DNA from: Streptomyces sp. PCS3-D2
GTDB taxonomy: Bacteria; Actinomycetota; Actinomycetes; Streptomycetales; Streptomycetaceae
Assembly: GCF_000612545.2 (NCBI RefSeq)
Contig: NZ_CP097800.1
Span: forward strand, 6,936,001-7,000,000
Length of the DNA stretch: 64,000 nt
Direction of reading: 5' to 3'
Shown here: one piece after another, positions 42,563 to 51,220 of the stretch
Layout of the letters: each line of letters begins with the position of its first letter
Position numbering within the stretch: the stretch's first letter is position 1
The notes under the pieces: model-generated
What the model saw: only the letters and a program-made list of their open reading frames with translations
What the model was told of the DNA's origin: nothing
Databases searched by the model: none
Made by a program: the position numbers and the translations under genes

Positions 42563-44133
42563 CGAGCTTCGGGCGGGACGTGTACGACGACGTGATCGTG
42601 GGCGGCGGGCACAACGGCCTGGTGGCCGCCGGCTACCTGGCGCGGGCGGGCCGCTCGGTGCTGGTACTGGAGCGGCTCGGCGTCACCGGCGGTGCGGCGA
42701 TTTCCAGCAGACCGTTCGTCGGCGTCGACGCCCGCCTCTCGCGCTACTCCTACCTGGTCTCCCTGCTGCCCGACAAGATCGTTCGCGATCTGGAGCTGAG
42801 CTTCGCGGTACGCCGACGCACCGTCTCCTCGTACACGCCGACCGAGCGCGACGGGCGGCCCGGCGGACTGCTCGTCGGCGGGGGCGAGGAGCGCACCCGG
42901 GCCTCCTTCGCCCGGCTGACCGGCTCCGACCGGGAGTACGAGAGCTGGCGGGCGTTCTACGCCACCACCGGCCGGGTGGCCCGGAAGGTGTTCCCGACCC
43001 TGACCGAGCCGCTGCCCACCCGGGCGGAGCTGCGGGCCCGGATCGACGACGAGGCCGCCTGGCGGATGCTGTTCGAGGAGCCGCTGGGACAGGCCGTGGA
43101 GCGCCACTTCGACGACGACCTGGTCCGCGGGGTGGTTCTGACCGACGGCCTCATCGGCACCTTCGCGGACGCGCACGACCCCTCGCTGGTCCAGAACCGG
43201 TGCTTCCTCTACCACGTCATCGGAGGCGGGACCGGTGACTGGGACGTGCCGGTCGGCGGCATGGGTGCCCTGACGGACGCGCTGGCGGCTGCCGCGACGA
43301 AGGCCGGCGCCGAGATCGCCACCGGGCACGAGGTGCTGCGGATCGACACGGACGGGGCCGGACCCGCCGAAGTGGTGTTCCGTACCGCGGCCGGCGAGGG
43401 CCGGGTCGTGGGCCGGACGGTGCTGGTGAACGCCTCGCCGCAGGCGCTGTCCGAACTCCTCGGTGAGGTACCGGCCGAGGACCCGGCGACGGCCCCGGAG
43501 GGTGCCCAGCTCAAGGTCAACATGCTGCTGCGACGGCTGCCCCGGCTACGGGACACCACCGTCGACCCGCGCGAGGCCTTCGGCGGGACCTTCCACATCG
43601 CCGAGGGGTACGAACAGCTCGCCCGGGCCCACGCCGAGGCCGCGGCCGGGGAACTGCCGTCCGTGCCGCCCTCGGAGATCTACTGCCACTCGCTGGCCGA
43701 CCCGACGATCCTCGGTCCGGAACTGGTCGAGCAGGGCTACCAGACGCTCACCCTCTTCGGCCTGCACACGCCGGCCCGGCTGTTCGGGCACGACAACCAG
43801 CAGGCCCGCGAGGTGCTGCTGACCGCCACCCTCGCGCAGCTCGACGCGCACCTGGCCGAGCCGCTCATCGACTGCCTGGCCTTCGACGCGGACGGCCGCC
43901 CCTGCATCGAGGCGAAGACCCCGCTGGACCTGGAGCGGGATCTGCGGCTGCCCGGCGGGCACATCTTCCATCGCGACTTGTCCTGGCCCTACGCGGACGA
44001 GGGCGGCGGCCGGTGGGGCGTGCAGACGGCCCACCGCAACGTCCTGCTGTGCGGCGCGGGCGCGGTCCGTGGCGGCGGCGTGAGCGGGATCCCCGGCCAC
44101 AACGCCGCGATGGCGGTGCTGGAGCGCGCGTAG
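42559..44133 (+). CDS. Phytoene-dehydrogenase-like FAD/NAD(P) oxidoreductase
   Basis: A 524-residue flavoprotein. VIVGGGHNGLVAAGYLARAG (residues about 13-32) is the FAD dinucleotide-binding loop; GGAAISSRPFVGVDARLSRYSYLVS, GGMGALTDALAAAATKAGAEI and a C-terminal LLCGAGAVRGGGVSGIPGHNAA are typical of the CrtI-like superfamily of desaturases and isomerases. The exact substrate cannot be read out; no carotenoid genes are nearby. It is translationally coupled to the Ser/Thr kinase gene (ATGA overlap). Confidence 0.9.
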   Translation: MTSFGRDVYDDVIVGGGHNGLVAAGYLARAGRSVLVLERLGVTGGAAISSRPFVGVDARLSRYSYLVSLLPDKIVRDLELSFAVRRRTVSSYTPTERDGRPGGLLVGGGEERTRASFARLTGSDREYESWRAFYATTGRVARKVFPTLTEPLPTRAELRARIDDEAAWRMLFEEPLGQAVERHFDDDLVRGVVLTDGLIGTFADAHDPSLVQNRCFLYHVIGGGTGDWDVPVGGMGALTDALAAAATKAGAEIATGHEVLRIDTDGAGPAEVVFRTAAGEGRVVGRTVLVNASPQALSELLGEVPAEDPATAPEGAQLKVNMLLRRLPRLRDTTVDPREAFGGTFHIAEGYEQLARAHAEAAAGELPSVPPSEIYCHSLADPTILGPELVEQGYQTLTLFGLHTPARLFGHDNQQAREVLLTATLAQLDAHLAEPLIDCLAFDADGRPCIEAKTPLDLERDLRLPGGHIFHRDLSWPYADEGGGRWGVQTAHRNVLLCGAGAVRGGGVSGIPGHNAAMAVLERA

Positions 44134-44234
44134 CCCGGCCGGGTCCGGCCGGGTCCGGCCGAGCCCGCGGGGCACGTGCCGGCCCGCCCGCGGACGGGGT
44201 GACACGGCGGGCCCGGACGGGTCCGCCGGCGCGG

Positions 44235-44684
44235 CTACTCGGCGGGCTCGATCACCACGATGGGGATCTCCCGGTCGGTCTTGGCCTGGTACTCGTCGTA
44301 GGCGGGCCAGTGCCCCACCATCAGAGGCCAGTACGCGGCGCGCTCCTCGGCGTTCGCCGTGCGCGCCGTGCCCCGCAGGATCTGCGGGCCGACCTGGATG
44401 CGGACCTCCGGGTTCGCGCTCAGGTTGCGGAACCACAGGGGGTGCTCGTCGGCGCCGCCCTTGGAGGCGACGAGCAGGTAGCGGCCGTCGGCCTGTCCGT
44501 AGATGAGCGGCGTGCGCACCGCGTTGCCGGACACCCGGCCGACGGTGGTGAGCAGGAGGGTCTGGGTGCCGTTCCAGTAGTGGCCCTCGGTGCCGCCGGA
44601 GCCCACGTACTGCTGGACGTGTTCCAGCTGCCAGCTTCCGGCCCGCGGGTCGGTCGGGTGGTCCCAGTCGATTCCGGTCGTCAC
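44235..44684 (-). CDS. F420-dependent nitroreductase/quinone reductase-like protein (DDN family)
   Basis: A 149-residue protein with the split-barrel fold pattern of the deazaflavin-dependent nitroreductase family: LLLTTVGRVSGNAVRTPLIYG, YLLVASKGGADEHPLWFRNLSANPEV and WPLMVGHWPAYDEYQAKTDREIPIV. Members of the DDN group reduce quinones or nitro-drugs with cofactor F420. I choose the GTG at 44684 (VTTGIDWDHPTD), with AGGCAGG upstream, over 44717. It is next to, but not overlapping, the FAD-monooxygenase gene on the same strand. Confidence 0.9.
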   Translation of the reverse strand: MTTGIDWDHPTDPRAGSWQLEHVQQYVGSGGTEGHYWNGTQTLLLTTVGRVSGNAVRTPLIYGQADGRYLLVASKGGADEHPLWFRNLSANPEVRIQVGPQILRGTARTANAEERAAYWPLMVGHWPAYDEYQAKTDREIPIVVIEPAE

Positions 44685-44723
44685 GGGGTGTCGCCTGCCT
44701 TCAGGTCGAACGGTCAACGAACC

Positions 44724-45935
44724 TCACCAACGAGCATCGGCGCCTGTGGGTGCGCCCTCCCGTCGGGCCGGAAGAGTGAACCCGTCGAAGAGGCCGTCCA
44801 TCGCCCGGTGCGCCACCGCGGCCGGGGTGGCGCGGACAGCGAGGTCGCGCAGGGCCGCGGCGAGGGGGTGGGTGAGGGCGGCGATCCGGCCCGCGCGGCG
44901 GGCCCGGCGGCGGATGGCGTCGGTCCGGGCGCAGCGCGCGGCGCTGTAGGCGGCCAGGGCCGCCGGAACGCCGCCGGTCCCGGCCCCGTCCAACAGGTGG
45001 GCGAGGACGACCGCGTCCTCGACGGCCTGGCAACCGCCCTGACCCAGATTGGGGGTCATGGCATGGGCGGCGTCGCCGATCCAGGCCAGACGCCCGCGGT
45101 GGAAGCGGGGGAGCGGGGCCGCCAGATCGTAGAGGTCGTGCTGGAGCACGGCCGCCGGGTCGATCCGCGCCAGCAGGGCCGGCACCGGGTCGTGCCAGCT
45201 GCCGAAGCGGCGCATCAGTTCGGCGCGGATGTCGGCGGGACGGTGGCCCTCGGGCGCGAGGGCGGTCGCGTAGACGTAAGTGCTCCCGTCGGCGAGCGGG
45301 ACCACGCCGAAGCGTTCGCCGCGGCCCCAGGTCTCGGCGGTGGCCGCCCCGGCCGGGCTCGCGGCGGCCGGCAGGACGGTCCGCCAGGCGGTCTCCCCGC
45401 TATGGCGCAGGCCCGGGTGGTTCGGGAAGTACCGGCGGCGCAGCGGGCTGTGGATGCCGTCCGCGGCGACCACGAGGTCGGCGGAGCCGCCGAGGTCGCC
45501 GGCCGCGGTGCGGACCACCGGGAAGGTGTCGGCGCCGTCCACGGTGGTGACCTCCGCCCCGTAGCGGACCGTCCCGGCGGGCAGCGCGGCGGTCAGGGCG
45601 TGGGTGAGGGCCGAGCGGTGCACGGCGAGCGGCGGGCCGCCGTAGCGGGCGGCGAGGACCGCGGTGTCGGTGCGGGTCAGCCAGCGGCCGTCGGGGCGGC
45701 GCAGGCCCATCGCGGTCGGCAGGGCGCGCCCCACCGCGCCGGAGACGTCGAAGCCGATGGCGGCGAAGGCGCGCAGGGCGCCCGGGGCGAGGACGATTCC
45801 CGCGCCGACGACGGCCGGCCCGGGTGCCCGCTCGCACACGGTCACCCGCCATCCGGTGCGGTGCAGTGCCAGAGCCGCGGTGAGTCCGCCGATCCCCGCA
45901 CCTGCGACGACCGCGTGACGCTGAACTGCAGACAT
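44724..45935 (-). CDS. FAD-dependent aromatic-type monooxygenase
   Basis: A 403-residue group A flavin monooxygenase. GAGIGGLTAALALHRTG near 12-28 binds FAD; DLVVAADGIHS is the DG motif; RLAWIGDAAHAMTPNLGQGG is the GD motif. Relatives hydroxylate salicylate-like aromatics or tetracycline-type substrates. The gene is divergent from a TetR-family gene, with two perfect palindromes between them, so it is likely induced by its own substrate. The DDN-type gene downstream is separated by only 39 bp and could share the transcript. Confidence 0.92.
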   Translation of the reverse strand: MSAVQRHAVVAGAGIGGLTAALALHRTGWRVTVCERAPGPAVVGAGIVLAPGALRAFAAIGFDVSGAVGRALPTAMGLRRPDGRWLTRTDTAVLAARYGGPPLAVHRSALTHALTAALPAGTVRYGAEVTTVDGADTFPVVRTAAGDLGGSADLVVAADGIHSPLRRRYFPNHPGLRHSGETAWRTVLPAAASPAGAATAETWGRGERFGVVPLADGSTYVYATALAPEGHRPADIRAELMRRFGSWHDPVPALLARIDPAAVLQHDLYDLAAPLPRFHRGRLAWIGDAAHAMTPNLGQGGCQAVEDAVVLAHLLDGAGTGGVPAALAAYSAARCARTDAIRRRARRAGRIAALTHPLAAALRDLAVRATPAAVAHRAMDGLFDGFTLPARREGAPTGADARW

Positions 45936-45960
45936 GGCGGGCCCCTGCCTTCCTCCAGGC

Positions 45961-46005
45961 CTCTACATGTGTAGAGGGCGATGACCTCACTCTACACATG
46001 TAGAG
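45961..46005. promoter_or_regulatory. Two TetR operators in the divergent promoter region
   Basis: CTCTACATGTGTAGAG (45961-45976) and CTCTACACATGTAGAG (45990-46005) are exact reverse complements of one another; each is a 16-bp dyad CTCTACAYRTGTAGAG. Their centres are 29 bp apart. One lies by the monooxygenase start, the other ends 8 bp before the TetR GTG. Confidence 0.9.
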
Positions 46006-46012
46006 TGGCCGG

Positions 46013-46642
46013 GTGTCCCACGCTCCCGCTGTCGACCGCAGAACCCTGATCGCCGACACCGCCATCGGCCTCGTGGCCGCCGCCGGGCTCCGCGGGTTGA
46101 CCCATCGCGCGGTCGACGGGGCCGCGGGGCTGCCCGCGGGCAGTACGTCGTATTACTTCCGTACGAGGACGGCCCTGATCGCGGCGTGCTATCAACGGCT
46201 GGCCCAGCTGGACCTCGCGGACGTGGACGACGGCAGCCCCCTCGGCTTCGCGCCGCCGGCCCCCGGGTCCACCCTCCCGGAGCCGAACCGGGAAGCGGCT
46301 GCGGCCCTCCTGGCCGGCCTGCTGTACCGCTGGCTGACCGCAGGGCGCGAGCGCCAGCTGGCCCGCTTCGAACTCAGCCTGGAGGCCGCCCGCAACCCGG
46401 AGCTCCAGGAGGACCTCCGCCGGGCGGGGCAGGGGGCCCGGGGTCGGGCCGCGCGGATCGCCGCCGCCCTCGGGTCAGATCGTCCCGAAGAGGCCGCCGA
46501 ACTGCTCGTCGCCTGGACCGAAGGGCTCCTGTACGACCGGCTGGCAGGCGCTCGGGCCCGCTCTCGTCCCGCCCCGGACCTCGCCGAACTGACCGCCGTC
46601 GCACGCCGGATGCTCGCCGCGGTCCTGGCGGACCCGGCCTGA
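46013..46642 (+). CDS. TetR-family transcriptional regulator
   Basis: A 209-residue repressor from a GTG at 46013. The N-terminal HTH is VDRRTLIADTAIGLVAAAG, then LTHRAVDGAAGLPAGSTSYYFRTRTALI; the C-terminal domain is an all-helical ligand pocket. An operator lies immediately upstream of the start, so it should repress itself and the divergent FAD monooxygenase gene. A strong terminator follows the stop. Confidence 0.93.
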   Translation: MSHAPAVDRRTLIADTAIGLVAAAGLRGLTHRAVDGAAGLPAGSTSYYFRTRTALIAACYQRLAQLDLADVDDGSPLGFAPPAPGSTLPEPNREAAAALLAGLLYRWLTAGRERQLARFELSLEAARNPELQEDLRRAGQGARGRAARIAAALGSDRPEEAAELLVAWTEGLLYDRLAGARARSRPAPDLAELTAVARRMLAAVLADPA

Positions 46643-46646
46643 ACGC

Positions 46647-46691
46647 GGAAGAGCCCCGCCGCACCGGGGGATGTGGCGGCGGGGCTCTTCC
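46647..46691. terminator. Terminator hairpin after TetR gene
   Basis: GGAAGAGCCCCGCCGC (46647-46662) pairs perfectly with GCGGCGGGGCTCTTCC (46676-46691), a 16-bp stem. A second smaller dyad follows at 46698-46744 (ACGCACCGG/CCGGTGCGT). Confidence 0.92.
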
Positions 46692-46983
46692 ATCGGTACG
46701 CACCGGTGGGATCGAGGCGGGAGGGCCGGTGCGTTCCTCCTGGTGGAGTGTGCACACGCTACGCCCGGAGTGGCTGAAAGAACACCCCTTCGCACGGCTT
46801 GAATCGTGCGCTTGGGGGCGTCAGGATTTTCTGTTCAGGCAACGTCCGGGGTGCGCTCCCATGCCTGCGTGAACAGTGCGTGCAGCGGCGCCGTCGGCAG
46901 GGGGCGGACGAACGGCGCCAGGACCTCGCCGTGCCGCAGAGGTGCCGCAGCGGTGCCGCCAGGTGGCTCGCCGGCTTCACGGG
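46692..46983. other. Non-coding stretch between TetR gene and a decayed ORF
   Basis: About 290 bp beyond the terminator with no coding frame I can support. It contains a 9-bp dyad (46698-46706 with 46736-46744) and an AT-richer patch near 46780-46840 (CAGGATTTTCTGTTCAGG), unusual for the window. Confidence 0.4.
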
Positions 46984-47450
46984 CTACGCCCGCTCCAGCG
47001 GCAGGTGCGGGGCCTTCAGCCCGGTCCACGCCCCGGGCAGGAACACCGTCCGGCCGGCCCGCGCCCGCCTCGCCTCCACCACCGCGCGTGCCGAGGAGTT
47101 CCGCCCGCGCCCGGGAGCGGCTGCCGGGCGACACCGCCGCCCGACTGCGCCCCGTACCGGTACATGCGGACGAAGCGGCCGACCCACTGGTGCAGGCCGC
47201 CCTCCGGTATCCCCCGCCCGGCCTCCATCGCGTCCGTCGCACCGCAGGCGACCAGCATCCGCAGCCACGCCCCGCCGTCGGTGGCCCCGTCCGGGAGGAC
47301 CTCCACCAGGCCCGCGGCCACGGTGTCCGCCGGCGGATGGGCCGCCAGTACCGGGAAGGCGGCCGTCAGCAGAGCGAGGCGATCATGTTCCGGATCGTCG
47401 CACGCGCTACCGGCAGGGCGGCCGGGCGGGCGTGCCGCCTTCGCGCGCAC
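46984..47450 (-). pseudogene. Frameshifted remnant of an unrecognised protein gene
   Basis: On the minus strand a protein-like frame runs from about 47450 (a GTG) through DRLALLTAAFPVLAAHPPAD and AWLRMLVACGATDAMEAGR to VGRFVRMYRYGAQ, then loses sense. A second frame briefly gives RARAELLGTR, and a third gives VVEARRARAGRTVFLPGAWTGLK and PHLPLERA before a TAG at 46984. Joined, they read as one continuous protein of about 155 residues, needing two frameshifts near 47130 and 47080. I do not recognise the family. It seems to be a gene in decay rather than expressed. Confidence 0.5.
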
Positions 47451-47471
47451 GGCGCGTTCTAGGATCCGGAC

Positions 47472-47846
47472 ATGATCGCTCAACTGCAGTGTGTCGTGCT
47501 GGACTGTCCCGAGCCGCGGGTGCTCGCCGATTTCTACCAGTCGCTGCTGGGCGGCAACGTCAACCAGCCGGACCGGCGTTGGTCGCTCGACGAGGACTGG
47601 GCGACGCTGCACGCGCCGTCCGGCCTGGTGCTCGCCTTCCAGCGCGCTCCGGACCACGTGCCCCCGAGCTGGCCCGACCCCAGCCGGCCGCAGCAGTTCC
47701 ACCTGGACTTCGGCGTCCCGGACCTGGACCGGGCGCAGGAGGAAGTGCTTGCGGCCGGCGGGACCCTGCTCGACGGATCGGACGGGCGCGGCTGGCGGGT
47801 CTACGCCGACCCGGCGGGGCACCCCTTCTGCCTGGTGCGCGACTGA
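47472..47846 (+). CDS. VOC-family (glyoxalase-like) protein
   Basis: A 124-residue protein made of the two beta-alpha-beta-beta-beta modules of the vicinal-oxygen-chelate fold: QCVVLDCPEPRVLADFYQSLLGG at the start and FHLDFGVPDLDRAQEEVLAAGG, YADPAGHPFCLV in the second half. It belongs to the glyoxalase-like Streptomyces group; possible roles include glyoxalase, dioxygenase or antibiotic-binding protein, and the sequence does not decide. Confidence 0.9.
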   Translation: MIAQLQCVVLDCPEPRVLADFYQSLLGGNVNQPDRRWSLDEDWATLHAPSGLVLAFQRAPDHVPPSWPDPSRPQQFHLDFGVPDLDRAQEEVLAAGGTLLDGSDGRGWRVYADPAGHPFCLVRD

Positions 47847-47868
47847 CCCGTCGGGCCGCCGGGTCCGC

Positions 47869-49812
47869 TCAGTCCGCCGACCGGGTCCAGCCGAAGGCCT
47901 CCAGGCGGGCCGCATCGTCGGGCCGGTCCTCCGCGAACAGCAGCCGGGCCGGTTCCGCCACACGGACGACGTCCACGTACACCCCGCGGCCGACGTAGCG
48001 GCCGGTGGCGGTGTGGCGGAACCGCAGCCGCACCTCGCGGCCGGCCCAGTCGGCGGTGAGGGGGGCCTCCAGGCGGTGCCAGATGCGTCCGGACCAGCCG
48101 CCGACCGACCCCTCCGGCCACTCCTCGGCGACACCGCCGGTGGACCGCAGGGTGGTGAACGGCAGCGGCGCCCAGTCCACTCCGTCGGCCGAGGCCTCCA
48201 GGTGCAGGGCGCCCGCGCCGGGCACGGTGTCCCACCACACGGCGCAGCGCAGCCGGGCGGCGGCCGTGGCGGGGGTGAGCGGCGGCAGGGTCAGGGTGCC
48301 GGAGACACCGGGCACGGTCCCGGAGAACCAGGCGGCGCCGCCGTGCCGGGTGCGGACGGGGACGGCCCGGGCGAAGCGGTTGCCGACGGCGACCCGCGGG
48401 GCGCTGCCGGCCCGCCAGGTGCGCACGGGGTGGACGGAGTTGCCGAGCAGGATCAGGAAGGAGTCGGTGGAGGGGTCCAGCACGAGGGAGGTGCCGGTGA
48501 ACCCGGTGTGGCCGGCCGAGTGCGGGGTGGCCATGGCTCCCATGTACCAGTGCTGGTAGAGCTCGAAGCCGAGGCCGTGGTCGTCGCCGGGGAAGGCCGT
48601 GTTGTAGTCGGTGAAGAGCAGCTCGACCGAGGCGGGGCGCAGGATGCGGCGGCCCGCGTAGGCCCCGCCGTCGAGGAGGGCGCGGGCCAGGACGGCCAGG
48701 TCCCAGGCGGTGCCGAAGACGCCCGCGTGGCCCGCCACCCCGCCGAGGGCGTAGGCGTTCTCGTCGTGGACCTCGCCCCACACCAGACCGCGGTCCAGGC
48801 CGGACCAGGGCGGGCGTTGCACCTCGGTGGCCGCGGTGACCCGACGCCAGGAGAGCGGCGGGTTGTAGCGAGTGCGGTGCATGCCGAGCGGAGCGGTGAT
48901 CTCGTCGTGGAGCAGGGCGTCCAGGGTGCGGCCGGTGATCCGTTCCAGGAGCAGTTGCAGCGCGATCAGGTTGAGGTCGGAGTAGCGGTAGACGGTCCCC
49001 GGGGGCTCCTGCGGCCGCACCGACCACAGCAGCCTCATCCGGCCCTCGTGCGTGGACTCCTGGTAGAAGGGCGCCCACGAGCGCAGTCCCGAGGTGTGGG
49101 TGAGCAGCTGACGAACGGTGATGGCCTCTTTGCCTCCACCGGTGAACTCCGGCAGGTAGCGGTGCACCCGGGCCTCCAGCTCCAGGCGCCCCCGCTCCAT
49201 CTGTTGGACCGCCAGGATCGAGGTGAACAGTTTGGTCAGGGAGGCCAGGTCGAAGACGGTGTCCTCGGCCATGTCGATCCGCTCGGCTGCGGGGAGCTCC
49301 CGGACCCGGTCGGTCCGCCCGTCGTACTCCGCGTACCGGACGGCATGGCCCATGGCCCGGTGCAGGGCGACGGTGCGGCCGCGCCCGGCGAGGACCACCG
49401 CCCCCGCGTAGTAGGGGTGTTCGGGTGAGGGGCCCAGGAACCGTCGCGCCTCGTCCGCGACCGCCTCCAAGTGCCGCTCCAGCAGCCCGGCCTGCCGCGC
49501 GGATCCGTACCGCAGGCGCAGCCCCTGCAGAGCGCGCCGTCCCACGGGGCCGCCGGCCGCGCCCGGCGCGGCGGGGAGCGCGGCGTGCAGGGCCAGCACG
49601 CCGCCGAGCGCGAGCAGCCGCGCCGCGAGCCGCCGCCGGCCGACTCCCGGCCGGGTCACGCGCACTCCGTCGTGCCGCTCCTCCGGCTCCGGCTCCGGCT
49701 CCTGAGCCGGCTCCGGCTGCGGTCCGCGCCGTCCGGGGCCGGTTCCGCCCGCGCGTACCGCGCGTTCCGTGGGGACTTCCGCCACCGCCTCGGCCTCCGT
49801 GTGCACTGCCAT
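47869..49812 (-). CDS. Serine beta-lactamase-like hydrolase with C-terminal beta-sandwich
   Basis: A 647-residue protein. After a Glu/Pro-rich N-terminus and a single membrane segment (LAARLLALGGVLALHAALP, residues about 60-78) comes a class-C-beta-lactamase/esterase-type domain with the catalytic SLTK in FDLASLTKLFTS, YSDLN as the Tyr motif, and a GHTGFTGTS box in place of KTG. The last 150 residues form a Trp-rich, strand-rich region that may be a carbohydrate-binding or immune-inhibitor-like module. The active site probably faces outside the membrane. The start at 49812 has GGAGGG upstream; the frame open to 50190 lacks a ribosome-binding site. Likely a peptidoglycan- or ester-acting enzyme. 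Confidence 0.86.
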   Translation of the reverse strand: MAVHTEAEAVAEVPTERAVRAGGTGPGRRGPQPEPAQEPEPEPEERHDGVRVTRPGVGRRRLAARLLALGGVLALHAALPAAPGAAGGPVGRRALQGLRLRYGSARQAGLLERHLEAVADEARRFLGPSPEHPYYAGAVVLAGRGRTVALHRAMGHAVRYAEYDGRTDRVRELPAAERIDMAEDTVFDLASLTKLFTSILAVQQMERGRLELEARVHRYLPEFTGGGKEAITVRQLLTHTSGLRSWAPFYQESTHEGRMRLLWSVRPQEPPGTVYRYSDLNLIALQLLLERITGRTLDALLHDEITAPLGMHRTRYNPPLSWRRVTAATEVQRPPWSGLDRGLVWGEVHDENAYALGGVAGHAGVFGTAWDLAVLARALLDGGAYAGRRILRPASVELLFTDYNTAFPGDDHGLGFELYQHWYMGAMATPHSAGHTGFTGTSLVLDPSTDSFLILLGNSVHPVRTWRAGSAPRVAVGNRFARAVPVRTRHGGAAWFSGTVPGVSGTLTLPPLTPATAAARLRCAVWWDTVPGAGALHLEASADGVDWAPLPFTTLRSTGGVAEEWPEGSVGGWSGRIWHRLEAPLTADWAGREVRLRFRHTATGRYVGRGVYVDVVRVAEPARLLFAEDRPDDAARLEAFGWTRSAD

Positions 49813-50104
49813 GTCCGGCCCTCCTCGTCCGCAACCCGCAACCCGCAACCGAAATACGCGATCCGCGTTCCGCACCGCGCGATCCGCGCCCGCAGTCCCC
49901 CGCGGACGTGCCCGAAACCCCGCACCCGCCCGGTGCGCCGCAGGTGAGCGGCCCCGGCTCTGCTGAATCGGCCGAGCGTGCCGCAGGCTAACGGGTATCT
50001 GCCCGCAGCTCGGCCACCCTTCCCGCCGACCGGGCCGCAAAGAATCTGACACAGCATCAGAAAATGTCTTCCCTCGGCCGCCGGGCTGCGGCATCCTGCC
50101 GCCC
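49813..50104. other. Divergent intergenic region, about 290 bp
   Basis: The gap between the beta-lactamase-like gene and the nitronate monooxygenase gene. It contains three tandem CGCAACC heptamers near 49830-49850 and a CTGAC-N5-ATCAG dyad near the right end (see separate entry). No gene is seen. Confidence 0.5.
50046..50060. promoter_or_regulatory. Candidate operator CTGAC-N5-ATCAG upstream of NMO-ligase operon
   Basis: CTGACACAGCATCAG (50046-50060), followed by AAAA, lies 45 bp upstream of the nitronate monooxygenase ATG. It has the same arms, 5-bp spacer and following AAAA as the element at 62217-62231 (CTGACTGAGTGTCAG), which has perfect arms. It could be bound by one regulator of both acyl-CoA loci. 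Confidence 0.5.
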
Positions 50105-51220
50105 ATGGAGACGGAGCTGAGCAGGAAACTGGGAGTCGAGCACGCCATCTTCGGCTTCACACCCTTCCCCGCGGTCGCCGCCGCGATCACCCGGGCGGGC
50201 GGGTTCGGCGTCCTCGGGGCGGTCCGCTACACGGCACCGGACGACCTCAAACGCGACCTCGACTGGATGGAGGCGCACGCCGACGGCAAGCCCTACGGCC
50301 TCGACGTGGTCATGCCCGCGAAGAAGGCCGTCGACGGCATCAGTGAAGCCGACATCGAGGCGATGATCCCGGCCGGGCACCGCGCCTTCGTCCGCGACAC
50401 CCTCGCCGAACACCGGGTACCCGAGCTCGCCGAGGGCGAGGCCTCCGGCTGGCGCATCACCGGCTGGATGGAGCAGGTCGCCCGCAGCCAGCTCGACGTC
50501 GCCTTCGACTACCCCGTCAAACTCCTGGCGAACGCCCTCGGTTCCCCGCCCGCCGATGTCATCGCCCGCGCCCACGAGCGCGGGATCCTCGTCGCCGCCC
50601 TCGCCGGCAGCGCCAAGCACGCCCGCCGCCACGCCGAAGCCGGCATCGACGTCGTCGTCGCACAGGGCTACGAGGCCGGCGGCCACACCGGCGACATCGC
50701 CACCATGGTCCTCGTCCCCGAGATCGTCGAGGCCGTCGCACCGCTCCCGGTCCTCGCCGCCGGCGGCATCGGCAGTGGCGGGCAGATCGCCGCCGGCCTC
50801 GCCCTCGGCGCCCAGGGCGTGTGGCTCGGATCCCTCTGGCTCACCACCACCGAGGCCGACCTCCACTCGCGCGCCCTCACCGAGAAGCTCCTCGCCGCCG
50901 GCTCCGGCGACACCGTCCGCTCCCGCGCCCTCACCGGCAAACCCGCACGCCAGCTGCGCACCGCGTGGACGGACGCCTGGGACGACCCGGAGGGCCCCGG
51001 CACGCTCCCCATGCCGCTCCAGGGCCTCCTCGTCGCCGAGGCCGTCTCCCGCATCCAGAAGTACGAGGTCCGGCCGCTGCTGGGCACGCCCGTCGGCCAG
51101 ATCGTCGGCCGGATGAACAGTGAACGCAGCGTCCAGGCCGTCTTCGACGAGCTCACCGGAGACTTCGAGAAGGCCATCGACCGCATCAACCGCATCGCCG
51201 GCCGAGTCCGAGAGGCGTGA
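50105..51220 (+). CDS. Nitronate monooxygenase family FMN enzyme
   Basis: A 371-residue TIM-barrel flavoprotein with GGFGVLGAVRYTAP near the N-terminus, AGSAKHARRHAEAGIDVVVAQGYEAGGHTG in the middle, and VLAAGGIGSGGQIAAGLALGAQGVWLGSLWL, the FMN-phosphate-binding end of the nitronate monooxygenase/2-nitropropane dioxygenase family. It is coupled to an AMP-forming ligase gene (GTGA overlap). In Actinobacteria related flavoproteins act on CoA-linked steroid-ring fragments or unsaturated acyl groups rather than nitroalkanes, so the real role may be as an acyl-CoA oxidoreductase (inference). Confidence 0.88.
   Translation: METELSRKLGVEHAIFGFTPFPAVAAAITRAGGFGVLGAVRYTAPDDLKRDLDWMEAHADGKPYGLDVVMPAKKAVDGISEADIEAMIPAGHRAFVRDTLAEHRVPELAEGEASGWRITGWMEQVARSQLDVAFDYPVKLLANALGSPPADVIARAHERGILVAALAGSAKHARRHAEAGIDVVVAQGYEAGGHTGDIATMVLVPEIVEAVAPLPVLAAGGIGSGGQIAAGLALGAQGVWLGSLWLTTTEADLHSRALTEKLLAAGSGDTVRSRALTGKPARQLRTAWTDAWDDPEGPGTLPMPLQGLLVAEAVSRIQKYEVRPLLGTPVGQIVGRMNSERSVQAVFDELTGDFEKAIDRINRIAGRVREA

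Noticed and set aside
49830-49850. Three CGCAACC heptamers considered as regulator binding sites
   Set aside because: Simple tandem run with no dyad and no matching motif elsewhere near a promoter.
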